58,057 bases of DNA from contig NZ_DKGQ01000014.1 in NCBI RefSeq assembly GCF_002453355.1, positions 1-58,057 on the forward strand, read 5' to 3'. Each line of letters begins with the position of its first letter. Position 1 is the stretch's first letter. Position numbers and translations under genes: made by a program. This stretch comes from Psychrobacter sp. UBA6766. GTDB taxonomy: Bacteria; Pseudomonadota; Gammaproteobacteria; Pseudomonadales; Moraxellaceae. The notes under the pieces were generated by a model. The model was not told the origin of the DNA, did no database searches, and saw nothing but the letters and a program-made list of their open reading frames with translations. This document shows positions 54,216 to 58,057 of the stretch, in pieces.

Positions 54216-54261
54216 TATGACATCTATTCTTGGAATATGACATCAATTGTTGGAATTGACA
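54216..54261. repeat. Right transposon end with transposase-binding repeats
   Basis: Read on the minus strand from 54261: TGTCAATT followed by two 18-bp units, CCAACAATTGATGTCATA (54253-54236) and CCAAGAATAGATGTCATA (54233-54216), spaced 20 bp apart. They match the three left-end units. Asymmetric numbers of sites at the two ends are usual in Tn7-like elements. Confidence 0.8.
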
Positions 54262-54266
54262 ACCTC
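54262..54266. repeat. Target-site duplication, right copy
   Basis: ACCTC directly after the right end, matching 39587-39591. Joining the flanks through one copy restores VGGGSRPKPGE of ComM. Confidence 0.95.
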
Positions 54267-55161
54267 CACCAACCAACGCCACGGCTGATATGGTATGATG
54301 GACTTGGCGAAATGGCCGCGTGCCATAGTCATAGTCGCTGTCGGCAACCGAATACGTACTAGCGACTTCCAACGCATCTTCATCGCTTAAATCTGGCAAA
54401 ATAGTGGGTAATCGTGACGCCATTAACGTCTTGCCCGAACCCGGTGGCCCTGTAAATAGTAGTGAATGACCACCAGCAGCGGCAATTTCTAACGCCCGCC
54501 TAGCATGATGCTGACCTTTAACATCTGCCAAATCTACTTTATAACCAATATGCTGCTGCGTGTCACTTGGTTGCACCACTTTTAAGCGCTCATCTATAAG
54601 ACTAGAGTCTGTTAACGATTGCAAATGGCTACAGACCGACTTTAAGTTTTGCGCAGCTAATATCGTCACCCCATCAACGCGGCTTGCCTCTGCTCCATTG
54701 TCACAAGGTACGATTAACTGACGTAGCGGCGAATCTTGTTCAGTATTTTTACATGCTGCTAGCATTTCTGCTTTTATCGCTCGTGCTACTGCCAAGCTAC
54801 CGCTCACTTGTCGCAGCTCGCCATTAAGCGCCAGCTCGCCGATAAACTCAAACCCTGATAGCACTTCTGGCTCAAGCTGCCCACTGGCGGCTAAAATCCC
54901 GATCGCAATTGGCAAATCCAATCTTGCACCATCTTTTGGCAAGTCTGCTGGTGCTAAATTAATCGTTAAGCGCCGATTGGGGAACTGAAACCCCGAATTA
55001 ATGATGGCGGAGCGCACCCTATCTTTACTTTCACGTACCGCAGCGGCAGGCAGACCGACAATGGTCAGCGCTGGCAAGCCTTGTGATAAATGCACCTCGA
55101 TAATGACTTGTGGCGCGTGCAGTCCGACAACTGAGCGCGTATAGACTTGGGCGAACGACAT
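54267..55161 (-). pseudogene. comM: comM, 5' part (split by the transposon)
   Basis: N-terminal half of the ComM helicase: the Lon-like domain (MSFAQVYTRSVVGLHAP, GLPAAAVRESKDRVRSAI) and Walker A LLFTGPPGSGKT, ending at ISAVALVGG. The frame does not stop at the junction. It runs on through the right transposon end for about 47 codons to a TGA at 54118-54120, giving a 347-residue chimera that overlaps the start of the TnsE-like gene. Without Walker B it cannot be an active helicase, so natural transformation is expected to be reduced. Confidence 0.95.
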
Positions 55162-55529
55162 CAGCGTTTCCTACTATGAAGATTAATCGATAATAGAGCA
55201 TTATTAATAAGTGCGCAAATGTCGTGAATTAATATTTATAAAGTCACCTAAGTAAGGGAGTTTTAAACCTGCTATTTTAATAAATAAGGACAATTCTTTT
55301 GTTATTTTCACACCAAACAACCGTTATTACGTTCTTTGATTTATTCGCTAGCATACATATTTGAAAATGTTATATGATTGATGAATGTTTTTAATTTTCT
55401 TCTTTATCATTATTTGTACGCAATGAAAAATAAGACAGATAAAAGCATGGCAATAAAAGGATTTTATTGACACTTAAAACTCGATGACAAGTTTTTATCA
55501 TCGCTTTATCAAATCGTAATTAACCATGG
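55162..55529. other. Intergenic region between comM and the acylase gene
   Basis: Divergent promoter region, AT-rich. A perfect TTGACA lies at 55467-55472, but the next TATCAT (55496-55501) is 23 bp away, so the acylase promoter is uncertain. CGATGA/TCATCG (55482-55503) forms a 6-bp inverted repeat. No gene seen. Confidence 0.45.
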
Positions 55530-57995
55530 ATGGGTAAGCTTATGAGCATCAACGTGCTTAATCGGCGTGTACATACACTCACGCTATTAACGATGGCAGT
55601 CACTCTGGGATTGTTTGGCTGTTCGGATAACGACAATTTTAACGGCAATATAGACGACGGCACTGGTGATAGTACTTATGCGGCGGATATCCAGCGCACT
55701 GAATTTGGTATCCCGCACATCACTGCTAAAAACTATAAAGGTCTGGGTTATGGCGTCGGGTATGCTTTTGCCGAAGACAATATCTGCTCTTTAGCACGTG
55801 AAATTGTAATCGCCAAGGGCGAGAGTATGCGCTATCTAGGTGCTGAGGGTAATGAGAATAGCGATGTTTTCTACACTTGGTATAACTCTCCTGAACGACG
55901 ATCGGGTTTTCTAGCGGCTCAAGACCCTGAAGTGGTTGATGCGGTCAAAGGCTATGCCGCTGGCTACAATCGCTATTTGCGTGACAAAGGGGTCAAAAAT
56001 ATTGAAGACCCTGCCTGTGCAGGCGCTGAATGGGTTCGCGAAATTGACATCGACGATATGTTAGCCCTGTATGGCAAAGCCAATTTACGCGGTGGACTCT
56101 CTAACTTCGTCAAACAAATCGTACAAGTAGCTCCTCCAGCGTCAGGTATCGTCATGGGAAGCTCTAGAATGAGTAGCCCTGAACCTAAAGCAGAGTCGGA
56201 TGAAAAGTTCGATATGACAACTATCAACGTATTAGATGGCGGTAGTAACGCTTATGCCTTTGGTAGTAAGGTAACAGGTACTGATAGTGGCGTGATGTAT
56301 GGTAATCCACATGAACCATGGGAAGGCGTTCAGCGTTTTTATGAATTTCATATAACAATACCAGGTAAGCTTGATGTGATGGGTTCCGCTCAGCAAGGTC
56401 AACCTTTTATCAACATTGGCTTTAATAAAGACGTGGCTTGGAGCCATACGGTATCGACTGCTAAGCGTTTTACCCTTTATCAACTTAGTCTAGTCAACGG
56501 CAATCCTTTTAAATACAATTATGTCAACAGCGCCGGTAAGGTTGAACAACGTGATATTAAAACGGTTCCAGTCACTGTTAAGATGCCAAACAATCAAACA
56601 ATAACTCGGAACATCTATGTTTCACATTATGGACCAATACTCAATGCAAAACTGCTTGATCCTCGCCTACCAGCATGGGGTGATGCTAATAACGTTGTTT
56701 ATACAATCCGTGATGCTGCGTCTGAAAACCCTAGAGCCCTCAATCAGTGGCGCAGTATGAATATGGCCACTAGCGTTGAGAATCTCGTCGATAGAATGCA
56801 AAAAATTCTAGGCCTAGGGTTTGTCAATACCATTGCTACTGACCGTAACGGTAAAGCACTTTATGCCGATATCTCAACCGTACCTAATGTCACTAGAGAA
56901 AAGTTAGCAGCTTGCAGTGCCAATGCGGGAGCCGCTCTTCCTCTTTTGATTGCCGCAGACTTACCTGCACTTAATGGTAGTACTGCTGCCTGTGAGTGGG
57001 ATACGGACGCCGACTCGCCACAAGCGGGTATCTTTGGCGGCGCAAACTTACCGTACTTGATTCGTGATGATTATGTCCTAAATTCAAACGACAGTTATTG
57101 GCTCAGTAATGCAGAAAAACCATTAACTGGATTCTCCCCATTATTAAGACGTAGTTTGTTACCGCTTTCTGAAGACGCGGCACCGCTATCTTTACGTACC
57201 AGAATGGCATTTACCCAAGTATTGGATAGACTGAGCAATAAAGATGGACTTGGTGGCAATAATTTTGATTTAGATAAGCTACAACAAGTCGTCTATGGCA
57301 ACCGCAGTTATGCTGCCGAATTAGTGCTCGATGATGTCTTAGCAGATTGTACCGCTAACCCTGTATTGCCTTTGAAAGACGGTGGCAGCATTGACGCAAC
57401 ACAGGCTTGTAACGTATTAAGCAGTTGGGATCGCCGCGATAATCTCGACAGCAAAGGCGCTCATGTCTTTAGAAAGTTTTGGACCAATCTTGGTGTGAGT
57501 AATTATGCAGGTTTTGGTGTTCCATTTAATAAGGCAGATCCCATTAACACCCCTCGTGACTTAATCATCAATGATAAGACACGTACTGCGCTTGGCGACT
57601 CAATCAAATATTTTAATGATAGAACTATTGCGCTTGATGCGCCATTAGGAAGCTTGCAGTTCGTTATTGATGCAGGCAAGAACAATGAAAAGATTCCTAT
57701 GCATGGTGGTTTTGGTGGTGAAGGCGTCTTCAATGTCGCAAGCTCAAGTCAAAACAGCGATGGCACTTATGGTCCAGTGACCAATGGTCCAACCTATATG
57801 CAGTCAGTGACCTTTGATAGTAAAGGTCCAGTAGTAGAAGCGCTGTTGGCTTACTCGCAGGCCTCAGATACGACGCGCCCTTATCATCGTGATCAGACGC
57901 GTAAATACTCGGCTAAAGAATGGATTCGCCTGCCATTCAGTAAGAGCGAAATCTCCAAACAAGCGGTTAGTGATGTGATTAAACTCAGAGAATAG
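55530..57995 (+). CDS. PvdQ-like penicillin/acylhomoserine-lactone acylase, lipoprotein
   Basis: 821 residues of the penicillin acylase family, Ntn hydrolases that cut amide-linked acyl chains. A lipoprotein signal ends GLFGC (Cys31). The alpha part (about 50-200) has TEFGIPHITAKNYKGLGYG, then a linker is removed to free Ser239 (GGSNAYAFGS), the N-terminal nucleophile of the beta chain. MYGNPHEPWEGVQRFYEFH and IPGKLDVMGSAQQG resemble PvdQ and other AHL acylases. The substrate (quorum signals, lipopeptides) cannot be fixed from sequence. Starts at 55530 and 55542 are both possible. Confidence 0.88.
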   Translation: MGKLMSINVLNRRVHTLTLLTMAVTLGLFGCSDNDNFNGNIDDGTGDSTYAADIQRTEFGIPHITAKNYKGLGYGVGYAFAEDNICSLAREIVIAKGESMRYLGAEGNENSDVFYTWYNSPERRSGFLAAQDPEVVDAVKGYAAGYNRYLRDKGVKNIEDPACAGAEWVREIDIDDMLALYGKANLRGGLSNFVKQIVQVAPPASGIVMGSSRMSSPEPKAESDEKFDMTTINVLDGGSNAYAFGSKVTGTDSGVMYGNPHEPWEGVQRFYEFHITIPGKLDVMGSAQQGQPFINIGFNKDVAWSHTVSTAKRFTLYQLSLVNGNPFKYNYVNSAGKVEQRDIKTVPVTVKMPNNQTITRNIYVSHYGPILNAKLLDPRLPAWGDANNVVYTIRDAASENPRALNQWRSMNMATSVENLVDRMQKILGLGFVNTIATDRNGKALYADISTVPNVTREKLAACSANAGAALPLLIAADLPALNGSTAACEWDTDADSPQAGIFGGANLPYLIRDDYVLNSNDSYWLSNAEKPLTGFSPLLRRSLLPLSEDAAPLSLRTRMAFTQVLDRLSNKDGLGGNNFDLDKLQQVVYGNRSYAAELVLDDVLADCTANPVLPLKDGGSIDATQACNVLSSWDRRDNLDSKGAHVFRKFWTNLGVSNYAGFGVPFNKADPINTPRDLIINDKTRTALGDSIKYFNDRTIALDAPLGSLQFVIDAGKNNEKIPMHGGFGGEGVFNVASSSQNSDGTYGPVTNGPTYMQSVTFDSKGPVVEALLAYSQASDTTRPYHRDQTRKYSAKEWIRLPFSKSEISKQAVSDVIKLRE

Positions 57996-58037
57996 TACTC
58001 GCTAATTTTTATGATTAATAAAAAGACTTTAGGGCAA

Positions 58038-58057
58038 TGAACTGACCCCCGAAACTT
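58038..58057. mobile_element. Probable IS3-family terminal repeat at the window edge
   Basis: The last 20 bases, TGAACTGACCCCCGAAACTT, look like the start of an IS3-family (IS150-type) terminal inverted repeat, which commonly reads TGNACTGACCCC(N)AAAxTTGGACA. The rest would lie outside the window. The start has no visible target duplication here. Confidence 0.4.

Larger units (their letters stand above)
39592..54261. mobile_element. Tn7-like transposon of the AbaR/Tn6022 type inserted in comM
   Basis: 14,670 bp. Ends read TGTCAACTCCAACAAT (left) and, on the other strand, TGTCAATTCCAACAAT (right), flanked by ACCTC duplications. Transposition genes tniC, tniA, tniB, tniD and tniE occupy the left half in the order of AbaR-type islands of Acinetobacter, which use the same comM site. 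Cargo: a McrB-like/LlaJI-like restriction pair, two adenine methyltransferases and a TnsE-like gene. No antibiotic or metal resistance genes and none of the uspA/sup genes of Tn6022 are present. The cargo is more AT-rich than the host genes. Confidence 0.95.

Noticed and set aside
1..58057. CRISPR arrays
   Set aside because: No set of regularly spaced repeats of 24-37 bp was seen; the 22-bp units at 10505-10560 have no spacers.

Overview
The window looks like a chromosomal segment of a Psychrobacter-like member of the Moraxellaceae (Gammaproteobacteria). I infer this from the gene content (a full Na+-NQR cluster with apbE and nqrM, a monofunctional hisB, an NnrS gene, comM used as a transposon target), the moderately AT-rich codon use, and protein sequences that read like Moraxellaceae homologues. 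No database search was possible, so names rest on recognised motifs and family knowledge.

Layout. 1-3.3 kb: thrS and infC (ATT start). 3.6-7.3 kb: a TelA-family gene and rnr. 7.4-10.3 kb, minus strand: a small membrane protein, a BON/MscS channel and hisA. 10.3-20.1 kb: a 1.1 kb structured intergenic region, then nqrABCDEF, an SDR, apbE and nqrM, so the Na+ pump sits with its flavin transferase and its assembly factor. 20.5-26.1 kb: an MFS exporter, then tesA-ybbA-ybbP. 26.2-28.6 kb, minus strand: an AT-rich two-gene islet encoding a reverse transcriptase and a PD-(D/E)XK-like nuclease, overlapping by ATGA and carrying its own promoter and a palindromic operator. 28.8-38.9 kb: avtA, hchA, a membrane protein, hisB-hisH, a GNAT/PanZ-like protein, tRNA-Phe, a DUF4385-like gene, gph, nnrS and ilvD.

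38.9-55.2 kb: comM split by a 14,670-bp Tn7-like element (39592-54261) with 5-bp target duplications (ACCTC). Its left half has the AbaR/Tn6022-type order tniC-tniA-tniB-tniD-tniE. The cargo is a McrB-like AAA motor plus a LlaJI/McrC-like nuclease, convergent with two D12-class adenine methyltransferases, one carrying an N-terminal XRE helix-turn-helix. At the right end a 560-residue gene reading inward resembles TnsE in its overall pattern. The interrupted comM frame runs through the right transposon end and stops 8 nt inside this gene's start. 55.5-58.0 kb: a PvdQ-like acylase lipoprotein. The last 20 bases look like the terminal repeat of an IS3-family element.

The two most promising systems are (1) the RT plus PD-(D/E)XK nuclease pair at 26246-28566, probably a phage-defence operon that I cannot match to a named DRT or retron type, and (2) the comM Tn7-like element with its TnsE-like right-end gene and its restriction-modification cargo.
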